Positions 55,801-64,000 of a stretch of DNA of 64,000 bases are shown here, piece after piece. The stretch's first letter is position 1. Each line of letters begins with the position of its first letter. A program made the position numbers and the translations under genes. Under the pieces are notes generated by a model, which ran no database searches, had not been told where the DNA came from, and saw only the letters and a program-made list of their open reading frames with translations. The stretch is from Nostoc commune NIES-4072 (GTDB lineage: Bacteria; Cyanobacteriota; Cyanobacteriia; Cyanobacteriales; Nostocaceae), in contig NZ_BDUD01000001.1 in assembly GCF_003113895.1 (NCBI RefSeq), positions 4,442,513 to 4,506,512 on the forward strand. The letters run 5' to 3'.

Positions 55801-57146
55801 GTTATTCCCGTGACGTTTCCGGCAAGTTCACCGACGCTGGAAATAACCTAATTGGCGATAACACTGCTAGCACTGGCTTTACTACCAGCACCCTCGTCGG
55901 CACCAGCGCCAACCCCATTGACCCAAAACTCAGCGCCCTGCAAAATAACGGTGGTACAACGTTGACTAATGCCTTAATTGGGAATAGTCTTGCCATTAAC
56001 GCAGGCAATAATGCCCTGATTCCACCAGGTATTACCACTGACCAGCGCGGCCCTGGATTTGACAGAATATCTGAGAATACGGTTGATATTGGTGCATTAG
56101 AGTTCAATGGACTGAATGGAACCAATGGCCCTGATAATCTAGTAGGCAAGAACTACGGTGACATAATTAACGGTCAAGCCGGGAACGATACCATCACAGG
56201 TAATCAAGGCAACGACATCCTAACTGGTGGCGGCGGCAATGATAAATTTGTTTACAACTTAGGTGACGGTGTTGATACCATTACCGATTTTGGTGGTTTA
56301 GGTAAAGGCTCAAATCCCTCGGCAGCAGTTATTAGCGAATTGGATACCCTAAAATTTCAAGGTGCTGGATTGACTGCTCGAAATATGCTACTCACTCAGA
56401 ATGCTAGTAATCTGGAAGTCACCTTTGAAGGGGTAGCTGATGACAAAATTATCCTGCAAAACTTTCCCCTGGAAAACCTAGATAACCTATGGACACTGGG
56501 CAATATCTTGTTTGATGGGCAAACCAGCATTAGTGACAGCTTTGATGTCTTTGATGCCAACTCCACCCAAACCAGCATCTTCAACAAGAACACAGTCACC
56601 TTTCTTAATGACCTAAACAATAATGTCAATGGCTTTGAAAACTCAGGTGATGTTATTAATGGTGAAGGGGGCGATGACCGCATCGACGGCTTGAGTGGTA
56701 ACGACCTATTGCGGGGCGGTGAAGGTAACGACACCCTACTTGGTGGTGAAGGTAATGACACCCTGGTTGGTAATCTAGGTAATGATAACCTCATTGGCGG
56801 TGCTGGTGATGACATTTTGCTTGGTGGTGGAGGTTCCGATACCTTGACTGGCGGTAGCGGTAATGACCAGTTCATCTACCAAACCTTAAGCGATTACAAT
56901 AGTACAATCACTGACTTTGATCAGAGCCAGGATAAGTTAGTCTTCACTGACCTGTTTAAGAGTCAGGGCTACAGTAGCAGCAATCCCATCGGTGATGGCC
57001 ACTTAAAATTTGTGCAATCGGGTACTTCTACACTAGTTGAAGTTCTTATTTCTTATTCTCCTAGTTACTCTTCTTTTAACACCTTCGCAACTTTGGATAA
57101 TTTCACCGCGACAAATCTGGTAGTTGGCAGTAACGTCATCGTCTAG
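52863..57146 (+). CDS. DUF4347 / parallel beta-helix / RTX surface or secreted protein
   Basis: 1427 residues. DUF4347 domain (about 22-185), with H79 in CHG and C128 in YSCN as a possible caspase-like dyad. Then two long beta-helix halves (about 195-640 and 655-1080), rich in Asn/Gly/Thr turns such as SGNTA, related to each other by internal duplication. Two Ca-binding RTX blocks (about 1095-1130 and 1260-1330, GGxGxDxL-type) end the protein. No N-terminal signal peptide, so type I secretion is likely. Possible roles include adhesion or biofilm; no secretion genes are adjacent. Confidence 0.88.
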   Translation: MATLHTPHFQLNSVIPASYIHSLVFIDTAVADYQSLINGVISHTEVFVIDSTKNGVDQITEILATRADQNINSIHIVCHGTPGNLQLGNAHLGLDTLEYHSQQLQQWQKIFSASTKSHNPWNLLIYSCNVAFGDVGAEFIAKLHQLTGANIAASRQLIGNAALGGNWELEVRTAQMEVTLAFAETTRQAYAGVLATFTVNDTGDTDDGDRNNGITTLREAINLANATAGDDTIAFGGIFTDTTPDTITLTSGQLTITDDVTILGTGTSNLTVSGGNNASTVFEISGLATGVSINGLAIASGGIKVNRNSILSLANTSVSGNKAGSGISNSGILSLANTSVFGNTQGGIYNLGSLSLTGSSVYGNTWESSSVSANNNNLGGGIYNDASNGNIGTVSLINSSVSGNTANFGGGIYSGGTLRLTNSTVSGNTALSDGGGIYNAGVDYDPGSAILINTTISGNTALNDGGGIYNGFAYVSDNRLTLINNTINNNTADSDGDGTGDGGGVFSYFNSSYHVKVNNTIIAGNLDNSTSGNIDPDVRGGLIDSGNNLIGNNTGSTAFTTSTLVGTSANPIDPKLGLLENNGGATLTQALLAGSPAIDAGKNSLTPARITTDQRGAGFRRIFNGVVDIGAYEVQTPTTNPPVVNTDTVVTNTNDSGAGSLRQAILNANATLGADTITFAGVFTDATPDIITLTSGKLTITDDITILGTGASNLTISGNNLSGVFEISGTGTDASIDGLKIANANDPLGSILLNTNTSLSLTGSTVSDNTGLVGGIFNKGTLTLTSSTVSGNSGSSLGGGIFNKGTLSLTNSTVSGNGTYVYSDTAYGGGIFNTGNLSITDSTISNNNAYANGNEHGIGPNPYPSYGGGIYNSGSVDITRSTVSGNGAADGGGISNSGTFSLTNSTVSDNSVYYTGGGILNSGTLTLTNDTITSNTAEGYVGEIGNGGGVVSNGGTVIVGNTIIAGNFFVEPDYPYDLSGYSRDVSGKFTDAGNNLIGDNTASTGFTTSTLVGTSANPIDPKLSALQNNGGTTLTNALIGNSLAINAGNNALIPPGITTDQRGPGFDRISENTVDIGALEFNGLNGTNGPDNLVGKNYGDIINGQAGNDTITGNQGNDILTGGGGNDKFVYNLGDGVDTITDFGGLGKGSNPSAAVISELDTLKFQGAGLTARNMLLTQNASNLEVTFEGVADDKIILQNFPLENLDNLWTLGNILFDGQTSISDSFDVFDANSTQTSIFNKNTVTFLNDLNNNVNGFENSGDVINGEGGDDRIDGLSGNDLLRGGEGNDTLLGGEGNDTLVGNLGNDNLIGGAGDDILLGGGGSDTLTGGSGNDQFIYQTLSDYNSTITDFDQSQDKLVFTDLFKSQGYSSSNPIGDGHLKFVQSGTSTLVEVLISYSPSYSSFNTFATLDNFTATNLVVGSNVIV

Positions 57147-57380
57147 CGCTCAGATTTAGCATAGTATGGCGAGATTATACATGCCAGTACTAAATTGCAT
57201 ATAGTTCATAGCGAATTGACGAAAACAGACTCTGCGCCCTCACTGAAATCTGAGCAGTAAAAGCTGCTGCTCAGATTTCTCGGTTCATTTCAATTTTAAT
57301 TCTTAATTCGTCACAAATTTACGAATTTTTTGTAAATGCTAAGTTTTGAACAGCAAAAACCATCGTTAAAGCTTAATAAG

Positions 57381-58325
57381 TTACGGCTCAATCAACACAA
57401 GTTTACGAATCTGAGAATTGTTTCCCTGAGAGCGGCGTGATGAGGCAGCAGTTAGCAAAAACTTCCAAGACTGAGGATAAATTATAGAAGGATCTATCAT
57501 TGAAAGAAAACTCTTAATATTTTTTTGCTTCAGTGCTACTAAAATCCAATGGAGTTTCAGGTAATTTTTTATATCCTGAAAATGAGGAATTTTTGAGCGA
57601 TGTTGCTCATCCACCAGGGCGTAAATTTTTTCCTTCATCAAAATATTCGTAGCTAACCGTTGAGACAAAGAAAACTTTTGATTATAAGCACCTGGCCAGA
57701 TAGTGCGGTAAGCAAGACACTGATTAAGGAAAATAGCATCACCAAACTGGGCAATCCGAATCCAGGAATCGATATCATCACAGTTAGCATCAAGTGTAGA
57801 GTCCCAACCGCCGGTTTGCAGAAAAGCATCACGTCGGCAAGCAACTTGTACAGGTGTGCCAAATGGTACAAGCTCTAAGAGCATACCGTAGTGAATATCG
57901 GCTTGTGGAATATAAAAAGCTAAACCGGGGCCAACTTGGGGAGTGCGACTGAGTTCAACTTCATTACTATCAACCTGAGCCGCCACACAAGAGCAGATTA
58001 CAGCATCGGGACGAAGTGCGATCGCCTTCATCATCTCTTCTATGCAGTTAGGTGCTAAATAGTCATCATCATCTAAAAACTTAATCCAGTCGCCGCTAGC
58101 TTTGGCAACTCCAGCATTTACCGTTGCTGCATGGCCCTGGTTCACTTCGTTACGATGGTAAACAACCTTGTCCCCTAAACTTTTGATATAGGTTTGGGTA
58201 TCGTCAGAAGAACAGTCATCGGCAACAACCACCTCACACTCGATTGTTTGGTTACGAGCCGAATCAATTGCTCTTTGCAGCAAATTTAAGCGATTATAGG
58301 TACTGATGACGACGCTAAATTTCAT
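57381..58325 (-). CDS. Family 2 glycosyltransferase
   Basis: 314 residues from ATG 58325, which has GGGGTGA upstream; an open frame runs farther up without family sequence. GT-A fold: VVISTYNRLNLLQRAI at the N-terminus, VVADDCSSDDT, and the metal-binding DDDD at about 93-96. It transfers a sugar from a nucleotide donor, probably for cell-surface glycans. It faces the RTX gene and diverges from rplS. Confidence 0.92.
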   Translation of the reverse strand: MKFSVVISTYNRLNLLQRAIDSARNQTIECEVVVADDCSSDDTQTYIKSLGDKVVYHRNEVNQGHAATVNAGVAKASGDWIKFLDDDDYLAPNCIEEMMKAIALRPDAVICSCVAAQVDSNEVELSRTPQVGPGLAFYIPQADIHYGMLLELVPFGTPVQVACRRDAFLQTGGWDSTLDANCDDIDSWIRIAQFGDAIFLNQCLAYRTIWPGAYNQKFSLSQRLATNILMKEKIYALVDEQHRSKIPHFQDIKNYLKLHWILVALKQKNIKSFLSMIDPSIIYPQSWKFLLTAASSRRSQGNNSQIRKLVLIEP

Positions 58326-58479
58326 AAAGTTCACCCCAGTGTTACAGCATTCTGTAATATAGCTTTGAACTTTAGGCTGTTGTATCAGTAAAATTATTAA
58401 TCCTAACAAGTAGACTGAAATAGGATTATCGATTTATCATTGATGATCGTGAGATTTTTTTAAGCAGACAGCAAAGACT

Positions 58480-58842
58480 ATGAGCGCTCAAGAGATTATC
58501 CGCTCGATTGAAGCGGAACAGCTAAAATCGAATCTACCCGACATTTATGTGGGCGACACCGTAAAAGTCGGAGTGAAAATCAAAGAAGGCGAAAAATACC
58601 GCGTACAACCCTACGAGGGAGTAGTAATTGCCAAGCGCAACGGTGGCATTAACGAAACTATTACAGTCCGTAAGGTATTTCAAGGTGTGGGCGTTGAGCG
58701 GGTGTTTCTGTTGCATTCTCCCCGAATTGACAGCATCAAAGTATTACGTCGTGGTAAGGTACGCCGTGCTAAACTGTATTATCTCCGCGATCGCGTAGGT
58801 AAGGCAACCCGGATCAAGCAACGGTTTGACCGCCCTTTGTGA
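58480..58842 (+). CDS. rplS: Ribosomal protein L19
   Basis: 120 residues. Family pattern [34 protein letters not shown] and a basic C-terminus [19 protein letters not shown]. Component of the 50S subunit at the subunit interface. It precedes the tRNA-Trp, secE and nusG genes, the usual cyanobacterial order. Confidence 0.98.
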   Translation: MSAQEIIRSIEAEQLKSNLPDIYVGDTVKVGVKIKEGEKYRVQPYEGVVIAKRNGGINETITVRKVFQGVGVERVFLLHSPRIDSIKVLRRGKVRRAKLYYLRDRVGKATRIKQRFDRPL

Positions 58843-58989
58843 TTCGTCCTTCAATAGTATGAGAGAAATCTTAAGCGGCATCTGCCGCTAACTTGTTTTC
58901 TCGAGGAAATTGAGGTATGATAAAAATCGCGTGTTGCGTTAAACTGAAAAATTAGTTCAGCGCAATATACTGAATCAAAAACAGCTTGT

Positions 58990-59062
58990 GCGCTCTTAGT
59001 TCAGTTGGTAGAACGCAGGTCTCCAAAACCTGATGTCGGGGGTTCAAGTCCTCCAGGGCGCG
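58990..59062 (+). tRNA. trnW: tRNA-Trp (anticodon CCA)
   Basis: 73 bases. Acceptor stem GCGCTCT / AGGGCGC (one G-T pair), D arm with TTAGTTCAGTTGGTAGA, anticodon arm CAGGT-CTCCAAA-ACCTG giving CCA, and T arm GGGGGTTCAAGTCCTCC, discriminator G. CCA is not encoded. Located between rplS and secE. Confidence 0.97.
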
Positions 59063-59365
59063 CTCAAGAGCAAAAAACAAAGCCCGAAATAATTACGCAG
59101 CTGCTATATTAGCAGTTAGCGATAATAATTTCGGGTAAACTTATTGTATTTGTAGTTGTTTTGCTTTCAGTAAGTGAAATAGAGTCGAAACTGCAAACCT
59201 GGATGAACAAATTTTAGATTTTAAATTTTAAATTTTGGTGAAGCAGCACGGTCTTGGGGGTTTCCCCCATGAGTAACTGCTGAACCCAAAGGGATTGACA
59301 AAAAATCAAATGGACAACCCAAAATCTGAAATTGAGTGTTTTTGCCTTAAAGCATGGGGTAAATC

Positions 59366-59398
59366 TAAAATCCAAAATCCAAAATCCAAAATTGAGTG
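59366..59398. repeat. AAAATCC heptamer repeat
   Basis: Four units of AAAATCC between the tRNA and secE. The region 59210-59240 holds related AAATTTT units. Confidence 0.85.
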
Positions 59399-59420
59399 AC
59401 AAACGGGAGATTTAAGGGTC

Positions 59421-59642
59421 GTGGCCAAAAAAAGTGAAGCAGAATTGCCAGAAACCACAAATGGGTTTAGCTTTAACAACTTCATACAGGGAACCAAAGA
59501 AGAACTTGAAAAAGTCGTTTGGCCCAGTCGGAAACAGATAGTGAGCGAATCCGCAGCTGTGTTGTTAATGGTTACACTCTCGGCATCTTTGATATACTTG
59601 ATCGATGGATTGTTTGGTTGGGCAGCAAAACAGGTGTTCTGA
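59421..59642 (+). CDS. secE: Preprotein translocase subunit SecE
   Basis: 73 residues, GTG start at 59421. Amphipathic part (TKEELEKVVWPSRKQ), then one membrane segment (about 44-64). The WPS motif is conserved. It clamps SecY in the translocon. Its stop overlaps the nusG start by one base (TGATG), so translation is coupled. Confidence 0.97.
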   Translation: MAKKSEAELPETTNGFSFNNFIQGTKEELEKVVWPSRKQIVSESAAVLLMVTLSASLIYLIDGLFGWAAKQVF

Positions 59643-60283
59643 TGACTTTTGCAACAGACGAACCTCGCAACTCCACGTTCCAGTCGGAGGAAACAGCAGA
59701 AACAGCAGAAACAGCGTCAAAAGAAGCACGCTGGTATGCAGTGCAAGTAGCCTCAGGCTGTGAAAAACGTGTAAAGACTAACTTAGAGCAACGCATTCAA
59801 ACTTTTGATGTAGCCGACAAAATTGTTCAGGTAGAAATTCCGCAAACGCCGGCGGTGAAAATCCGTAAAGATGGCAGTCGCCAGCATACAGAAGAAAAAG
59901 TTTTCCCTGGCTATGTGCTGGTGCGGATGATGATGGATGATGATACCTGGCAGGTGGTAAGAAACACCTCCCATGTAATTAATTTTGTTGGTGCAGAACA
60001 AAAGCGTGGTAGCAGTAAGGGTCGCGGTCATGTGAACCCCATACCATTGAGTTCTTCAGAAGTCGAACGTATATTCAAACAAACCAGCGAACAAGAGCCG
60101 GTTCTCAAAATTGACATGGCTACTGGTGATAAGATAATGGTGCTTTCTGGCCCATTTAAAGATTTTGAAGGCGAGGTAATTGAAGTTTCTCCAGAACGGA
60201 GTAAACTTAAAGCCTTGCTATCAATTTTCGGCAGGGATACACCAGTAGAACTGGAATTTAATCAGGTAGAAAAACAGAGTTAA
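59642..60283 (+). CDS. nusG: Transcription elongation/antitermination factor NusG
   Basis: 213 residues from ATG 59642. NGN domain (about 33-150; WYAVQVASGCEKRVK and FPGYVLVRM) and C-terminal KOW domain (about 160-210; GDKIMVLSGPFKDFEGEV). A cyanobacterial acidic N-terminal extension of about 30 residues contains ETAETAET repeats. It binds RNA polymerase and links transcription with translation. In operon with secE and rplK. Confidence 0.97.
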   Translation: MTFATDEPRNSTFQSEETAETAETASKEARWYAVQVASGCEKRVKTNLEQRIQTFDVADKIVQVEIPQTPAVKIRKDGSRQHTEEKVFPGYVLVRMMMDDDTWQVVRNTSHVINFVGAEQKRGSSKGRGHVNPIPLSSSEVERIFKQTSEQEPVLKIDMATGDKIMVLSGPFKDFEGEVIEVSPERSKLKALLSIFGRDTPVELEFNQVEKQS

Positions 60284-60289
60284 ATACAA

Positions 60290-60715
60290 ATGGCGAAGAA
60301 AGTAGTGGCGGTCATTAAACTGGCCCTGAATGCTGGAAAAGCCAACCCAGCACCGCCAGTTGGTCCCGCCTTGGGTCAACATGGCGTTAACATCATGATG
60401 TTCTGCAAAGAGTACAACGCCAAAACAGCAGACCAAGCTGGAATGGTGATACCTGTAGAAATATCGGTTTTTGAAGACCGGAGTTTCACATTTGTACTCA
60501 AAACGCCACCAGCATCAGTGCTGATTCGGAAGGCGGCGAAAGTTGAAAAAGGCTCTAATGAACCCAACAAAAAGAAGGTTGGGTCAATTAGCAAAGCCCA
60601 ATTGCAAGAAATAGCCCAAACGAAACTCCCCGACCTTAATGCCAACGACATAGACGCGGCAATGAAGATTGTGGCAGGAACGGCTAAAAATATGGGTGTA
60701 ACAATCACGGATTAG
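60290..60715 (+). CDS. rplK: Ribosomal protein L11
   Basis: 141 residues, starting 6 bases after nus[17 protein letters not shown] at the N-terminus and KMVIPVEI-type strands are typical. Part of the GTPase-associated centre. Its TAG stop codon (60713-60715) is the first part of a TTAGTCA heptamer array. Confidence 0.98.
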   Translation: MAKKVVAVIKLALNAGKANPAPPVGPALGQHGVNIMMFCKEYNAKTADQAGMVIPVEISVFEDRSFTFVLKTPPASVLIRKAAKVEKGSNEPNKKKVGSISKAQLQEIAQTKLPDLNANDIDAAMKIVAGTAKNMGVTITD

Positions 60716-60745
60716 TCATTGGTCATTGGTCATTAGTCATTGGTT
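60712..60745. repeat. TTAGTCA/TTGGTCA heptamer array in ribosomal operon
   Basis: Four to five units starting in the rplK stop codon. They are followed by AAATGACA and CGGCTTCCCGCAGGGTA words before rplA. Confidence 0.88.
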
Positions 60746-60877
60746 AGGAGAAAATAAACGACTGACAAAGGACGAAGGACAAATGACATAGACTCCTTAG
60801 CGGCTTCCCGCAGGGTAGGACAAATAACAAATTATCGGGGGAGAGGCGAAGCTTCGGAATTACCCCAGGAGAGAAAA

Positions 60878-61591
60878 ATGGCAAAAATATCGCGTCGTTT
60901 GCAAGGATTGCAAGCAAAAGTAGAAGATAAGGACTATCATCCTTTGGAGGCTTTAGCCCTTCTCAAAGAGACAGCAACAGCTAAATTTACCGAAGCTGCG
61001 GAAGCGCATGTCCGGTTGGGAATTGACCCTAAGTATACAGACCAACAGTTGCGGACAACGGTAGCACTGCCCAAAGGTACAGGACAAATCGTCCGGGTGG
61101 CGGTGATAGCCAGAGGCGAAAAGGTCAACGAAGCAAGCAACGCTGGTGCTGATATAGTCGGTTCAGAAGAACTGATTGACGAAATCCAAAAAGGTAGAAT
61201 GGATTTTGACAAGCTGATTGCCACACCCGATGTGATGCCACAGGTGGCAAAACTAGGTAAGTTGCTTGGGCCGCGTGGTTTGATGCCATCTCCCAAAGGC
61301 GGAACCGTAACATTTGATTTAGGAAGTGCGATCGCAGAATTCAAAGCTGGTAAATTAGAATTCCGAGCTGACCGAACTGGCATTGTGCATGTTATGTTTG
61401 GTAAGACAACATTCTCGCCTGAAGATTTGTTAGTCAACCTGAAGGCATTGCAGGAGACGATTGATCGTAACCGTCCTTCAGGGGCTAAAGGTCGTTATTG
61501 GCGCACATTTTATGTGTCAGCCACAATGGGGCCATCGATTAAAATTGATGTCACCGCCCTACGAGATTTGAAACTGAGCGAAGCAGGTTAA
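60878..61591 (+). CDS. rplA: Ribosomal protein L1
   Basis: 237 residues. Signature [20 protein letters not shown] motif around 127-143 and [17 protein letters not shown] C-terminus. It binds 23S rRNA at the stalk next to the E site. Repeat-rich gap of 162 bases separates it from rplK, wider than usual. Confidence 0.98.
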   Translation: MAKISRRLQGLQAKVEDKDYHPLEALALLKETATAKFTEAAEAHVRLGIDPKYTDQQLRTTVALPKGTGQIVRVAVIARGEKVNEASNAGADIVGSEELIDEIQKGRMDFDKLIATPDVMPQVAKLGKLLGPRGLMPSPKGGTVTFDLGSAIAEFKAGKLEFRADRTGIVHVMFGKTTFSPEDLLVNLKALQETIDRNRPSGAKGRYWRTFYVSATMGPSIKIDVTALRDLKLSEAG

Positions 61592-61600
61592 TAAAAGTTA

Positions 61601-61663
61601 TGAGTTATAAGTTAAGAGTTAAGAATAAAACTTCTAACTCCTAACTACTCACTTCTAACTTTA
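61601..61663. repeat. GTTATAA / AACTCCT heptamer arrays after rplA
   Basis: GAGTTATAAGTTAAGAGTTAAG units at 61601-61625 face AACTCCTAACTACTCACTTCTAAC-type units at 61632-61660. Confidence 0.82.
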
Positions 61664-61675
61664 AATTAAATAGGC

Positions 61676-61830
61676 AAAGCCGGAGACAGCAGGTGCTAAT
61701 AGCTTAAATATCCTGCCGAGGTTAAAACTCTAATAGTCAGAAATTACCACCCTTAAAGGTGTGATAACTATGGCGTCAAGAGTCTTAATACTCAACCCCG
61801 GCTAAGTTAGCTGGGGTTTGTTGTTTGGGT
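61676..61830 (+). promoter_or_regulatory. Ribosomal protein L10 leader
   Basis: About 150 bases upstream of rplJ match the L10-leader layout: AGACAGCAGGTGC, CCTGCCGAGGTTAAAA, a conserved kink-turn-like core, and a late hairpin AACCCCGGCT / AGCTGGGGTT at 61794-61818 with a T-rich tail. In bacteria the L10-L12 complex binds this leader to repress its own operon. The end hairpin may act as attenuator. Confidence 0.8.
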
Positions 61831-61894
61831 TCAGGTTGAGAAAAAACGTACAAGTAGGGCACTTCCCCGATTATTTTAAGGAGGTGAGATTGGA

Positions 61895-62479
61895 ATGGGT
61901 AGAACACTAGAAAATAAAAAAGAGATAGTAGCTGACCTCAAAGAAACTTTGAGTGAGTCAACTCTGGCACTGGTAATAGAGTATCAGGGACTGACAGTTG
62001 CTGAAATTAGCGATTTACGGCGGCGGCTACGTCCGAGTGGCGCTGTCTGCAAAGTCACTAAAAATACTTTGATGGGCATTGCTATTAAAGATGAAGAAAA
62101 ATGGCAGCCATTGTCAGAACTACTCAAAGGTTCTTCAGCCTTTTTGTTAGTAAAAGAAGATTTTTCATCTGCAATTAAGGCTTACCAAGACTTCCAAAAA
62201 GCCACCAAGAAGACAGAACTTCGTGGCGGTGTCATGGAAGGTCGTCTACTCAAAGAACCGGATGTCAAAGCTCTAGGAGACTTGCCATCTAAAGAACAAC
62301 TCATTGCACAAATCGCTGGAGCTATCAACGCCTTGGCTACGAAGATTGCTGTGGGTATCAACGAAGTTCCCAGCTCACTGGCTCGTGCTTTGCAAGCTGT
62401 GGCCGACCAAGAGCAAAGTGGTGGTAGTGTTGAAACCGCTACTGAAGCTGATAGCAGTACTGAAACTGCTGCTGAATAG
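61895..62479 (+). CDS. rplJ: Ribosomal protein L10
   Basis: 194 residues from ATG 61895 with a strong AAGGAGGTGA. N-terminal rRNA-binding part ([11 protein letters not shown], then YQGLTVAEI and LRRRLRPSG) and C-terminal stalk helix. It anchors L7/L12 dimers. An acidic Ser/Thr/Glu-rich tail (about 175-194) is a cyanobacterial extension. Confidence 0.98.
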   Translation: MGRTLENKKEIVADLKETLSESTLALVIEYQGLTVAEISDLRRRLRPSGAVCKVTKNTLMGIAIKDEEKWQPLSELLKGSSAFLLVKEDFSSAIKAYQDFQKATKKTELRGGVMEGRLLKEPDVKALGDLPSKEQLIAQIAGAINALATKIAVGINEVPSSLARALQAVADQEQSGGSVETATEADSSTETAAE

Positions 62480-62568
62480 ACGGCTTTGTAGTTCATCAGT
62501 CAAAAGTCAAAAGTCTATAGTTAAAGACTAATGACTAATAAATAATCAAAATTACAGGAGTTATATCA

Positions 62569-62964
62569 ATGTCTGCTGCAACCGATCAAATTTTAGAACA
62601 ACTAAAAACCCTTTCTTTGTTTGAAGCTTCTGAGTTAGTCAAGCAAATTGAAGAAGCTTTTGGGGTAAGTGCTGCTGCACCCGTCGGTGGCATGATGATG
62701 ATGCCTGGCGGTGGTGGTGGTGCTGCTCCTGCTGAGGAAGCTGTTGAGCAAACCGAGTTTGAAGTGATTCTTGAATCAGTCCCAGCTGATAAGAAGATTG
62801 CCGTGCTGAAGATTGTCCGGGAATTGACCGGTTTGGGTCTGAAAGAAGCGAAAGACTTGGTAGAAGCTGCGCCCAAGGCAGTTAAAGAAGGTCTTGCTAA
62901 GGATGCTGCTGAAGATGCTAAGAAGCGCATCGAAGAAGCTGGCGGTAAGGTGACTGTTAAGTAG
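62569..62964 (+). CDS. rplL: Ribosomal protein L7/L12
   Basis: 131 residues. N-terminal dimerisation domain, a Gly/Met/Ala hinge (about 38-58), and the C-terminal factor-binding domain with [20 protein letters not shown]. It recruits translation GTPases. Preceded by ACAGGAG, ended by a strong terminator; last gene of the cluster. Confidence 0.98.
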   Translation: MSAATDQILEQLKTLSLFEASELVKQIEEAFGVSAAAPVGGMMMMPGGGGGAAPAEEAVEQTEFEVILESVPADKKIAVLKIVRELTGLGLKEAKDLVEAAPKAVKEGLAKDAAEDAKKRIEEAGGKVTVK

Positions 62965-62990
62965 TCACAATCCTATTACAGTTTTTTATT

Positions 62991-63018
62991 AAGGAGCCTA
63001 AGTTAGGCTCCTTTTTTT
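62991..63018 (+). terminator. Rho-independent terminator of the rpl operon
   Basis: Perfect 10-bp stem AAGGAGCCTA / TAGGCTCCTT with a 3-base loop and a run of T. 27 bases after the rplL stop. Confidence 0.95.
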
Positions 63019-63113
63019 AGCTTTTTCTTCAATGTCAACTGCATAGCATTCGCTCAATCCTCGCCAAAATCTTCGTACCTTTGCATCTAGTATGGCGATC
63101 GCATACTATATTT

Positions 63114-63353
63114 CTATACCTGTTCATAAGCAGCAATAAAATCATCCCGTGATATACCCGATTGAGTGCAGATACTTCTGAGGGTAGAACCTTTGATAAG
63201 TTTATGATTTGGCAAAGTTAAAGGAGTAGTTGTGCCATCAGGATTTTGTCTAATCATAGAAATATGCTCTTTTTCTCTAACTATTGAAAATCCAAAACCC
63301 TCAAGCACTTTAATTACTTTTGATTTAGGAGCATCAACAGGAAACTTTGCCAT
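63114..63353 (-). CDS. hicA: HicA-type toxin
   Basis: 79 residues. dsRNA-binding-like fold with GFSIVREKEHISM, PNHKLIKGSTLRSI (the His of the active site) and a C-terminal ISRDDFIAAY. mRNA interferase type. Its ATG overlaps the hicB stop by one base (TAATG). Confidence 0.9.
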   Translation of the reverse strand: MAKFPVDAPKSKVIKVLEGFGFSIVREKEHISMIRQNPDGTTTPLTLPNHKLIKGSTLRSICTQSGISRDDFIAAYEQV

Positions 63354-63571
63354 TAGATGCTTGCCTCTGCAACAAAAGCTTCGAGTATTAAAGATTCAGA
63401 TTCTAGTACCGATTCTCCAAAAGTTTCGACATGAAACAAAATGGCCGAGCGCACATCATTTAGAGCTTCTTCATAAGTGTCACCTTCACCAACTACAATC
63501 CCTTGAATACCTAAAGGATAAGCAACATATCCATCAGCGTGCTTTTCCACAATGATTTTGATATTTTTCAC
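63353..63571 (-). CDS. hicB: HicB-type antitoxin
   Basis: 72 residues, GTG start at 63571. RNase H-like HicB fold: KIIVEKHADGYVAYPLGIQ, GEGDTYEEALNDV. No C-terminal DNA-binding extension is visible, so this is the short form. Upstream of and overlapping hicA. Confidence 0.88.
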   Translation of the reverse strand: MKNIKIIVEKHADGYVAYPLGIQGIVVGEGDTYEEALNDVRSAILFHVETFGESVLESESLILEAFVAEASI

Positions 63572-63573
63572 AG

Positions 63574-63747
63574 TTACTTCTTTTCAATTAATTTGACATC
63601 CAAAAGACAGCTAAAGCATTCTGTTCTACCCATTAAATAATTATTGTCCATTTGCTCAATAGTCGGTAATAAGCCAAAAGGCTTACTAAAAAAGTGTTTG
63701 AGCATTTCTGCTTTGATTATTTTCTCGCCACTTTTAAAGTAAATCAT
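63574..63747 (-). CDS. Small ORF upstream of hicBA, unknown
   Basis: 57 codons from ATG 63747 (MIYFKSGEKIIKAEMLKHF at the start), stop 2 bases before hicB. Contains a CFSC pair near the end. The frame stays open about 40 codons farther upstream without a good start. Tight spacing suggests co-transcription with hicBA. No family recognised. Confidence 0.45.
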   Translation of the reverse strand: MIYFKSGEKIIKAEMLKHFFSKPFGLLPTIEQMDNNYLMGRTECFSCLLDVKLIEKK

Positions 63748-64000
63748 GTCTACTGCGATCGCACGTAAAACGCAGCTATATACTAGTGGAGCCTCTGCTT
63801 GGGTGAAAACAGCAAAACAAGAGGTAGTATATTTTTGTAATTAGACTGCAAATAAAGGGCTTTAAAGCTACTCTTGTAATTAAAGAGCCTTGAGTCGGCT
63901 GTAATAAATTAAATTAGAAAACATATATTAGCCGAGTTTTACAGGCTGATTTTGGACAATAATTCTTTAAAACTGATTTAATTGCTGAAAGCCCCGAAAC
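63748..64000. other. Window end, no gene recognised
   Basis: AT-rich, probably promoter region of the hicBA group on the minus strand. No RNA gene seen. Confidence 0.35.

Overview
The window reads as chromosome of a filamentous, probably heterocyst-forming cyanobacterium of the Nostoc/Anabaena type. The HIP1 octamer GCGATCGC is scattered throughout. There is a CpcS/CpeS-type bilin lyase, a cyanophycin operon (cphB-cphA), a cyanobacterial flavodiiron pair (Flv3/Flv1 type), a glycine-rich RRM protein, and the L19 - tRNA-Trp - SecE - NusG - L11 - L1 - L10 - L7/L12 block. Almost every intergenic region carries short tandem heptamer repeats (families such as TTAGTCA and GCATTGG) and palindromic mini-elements, as in Nostocales genomes. 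The species cannot be fixed from sequence alone.

Layout. 1-4531 (minus): three genes, a phosphate-binding-like protein with a cytosolic Cys pair, a membrane VWA protein, and a tubulin/FtsZ-like GTPase cut by the window edge. This is the most unusual gene set here. 4924-7602 (minus): phosphonate/phosphite-type ABC transporter phnD-phnC-phnE. 7755-16144: housekeeping genes (RidA, PIN toxin pair, Nudix, malQ, RodZ-like, pseudouridine synthase, DUF2993, cdsA, cbiT). 16239-18950: Ser/Thr kinase with a membrane tail, and a zinc alcohol dehydrogenase. 19573-25016: tatA, an IS605-type tnpB insertion, then cphA and cphB. 25602-33383: trmD, ispF, two tandem lipoprotein solute-binding proteins, larB, argH. 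33646-37933: small basic protein, Nudix, alpha/beta hydrolase, a broken PIN toxin with its partner, coaX. 38089-41678: flv3-flv1. 41994-44464: brnTA, NTF2-like protein, RRM protein, bilin lyase. 45043-49961: RND efflux adaptor and pump. 50525-58325: a PEP-CTERM-like secreted protein, two glycosyltransferases and a 1427-residue DUF4347/beta-helix/RTX protein, which look like a surface-associated region. 58480-62964: the ribosomal and transcription cluster with an L10 leader. 63114-63747: hicBA with a small upstream ORF.

How they fit together. cphB and cphA degrade and make the nitrogen reserve cyanophycin, and a perfect GTA-N8-TAC NtcA-type box lies upstream of cphB. The flavodiiron pair probably acts as a heteromeric O2 reductase. 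secE, nusG and the stalk proteins form a growth-regulated operon. Four toxin-antitoxin-like modules occur, one of them broken by an in-frame stop. Repeats have entered genes: a 103-bp mini-element supplies the end of the kinase gene, heptamer repeats supply the stop codons of rplK and a solute-binding protein and the start codon of ispF, and low-complexity tracts lie in frame in trmD, coaX and the RND pump.
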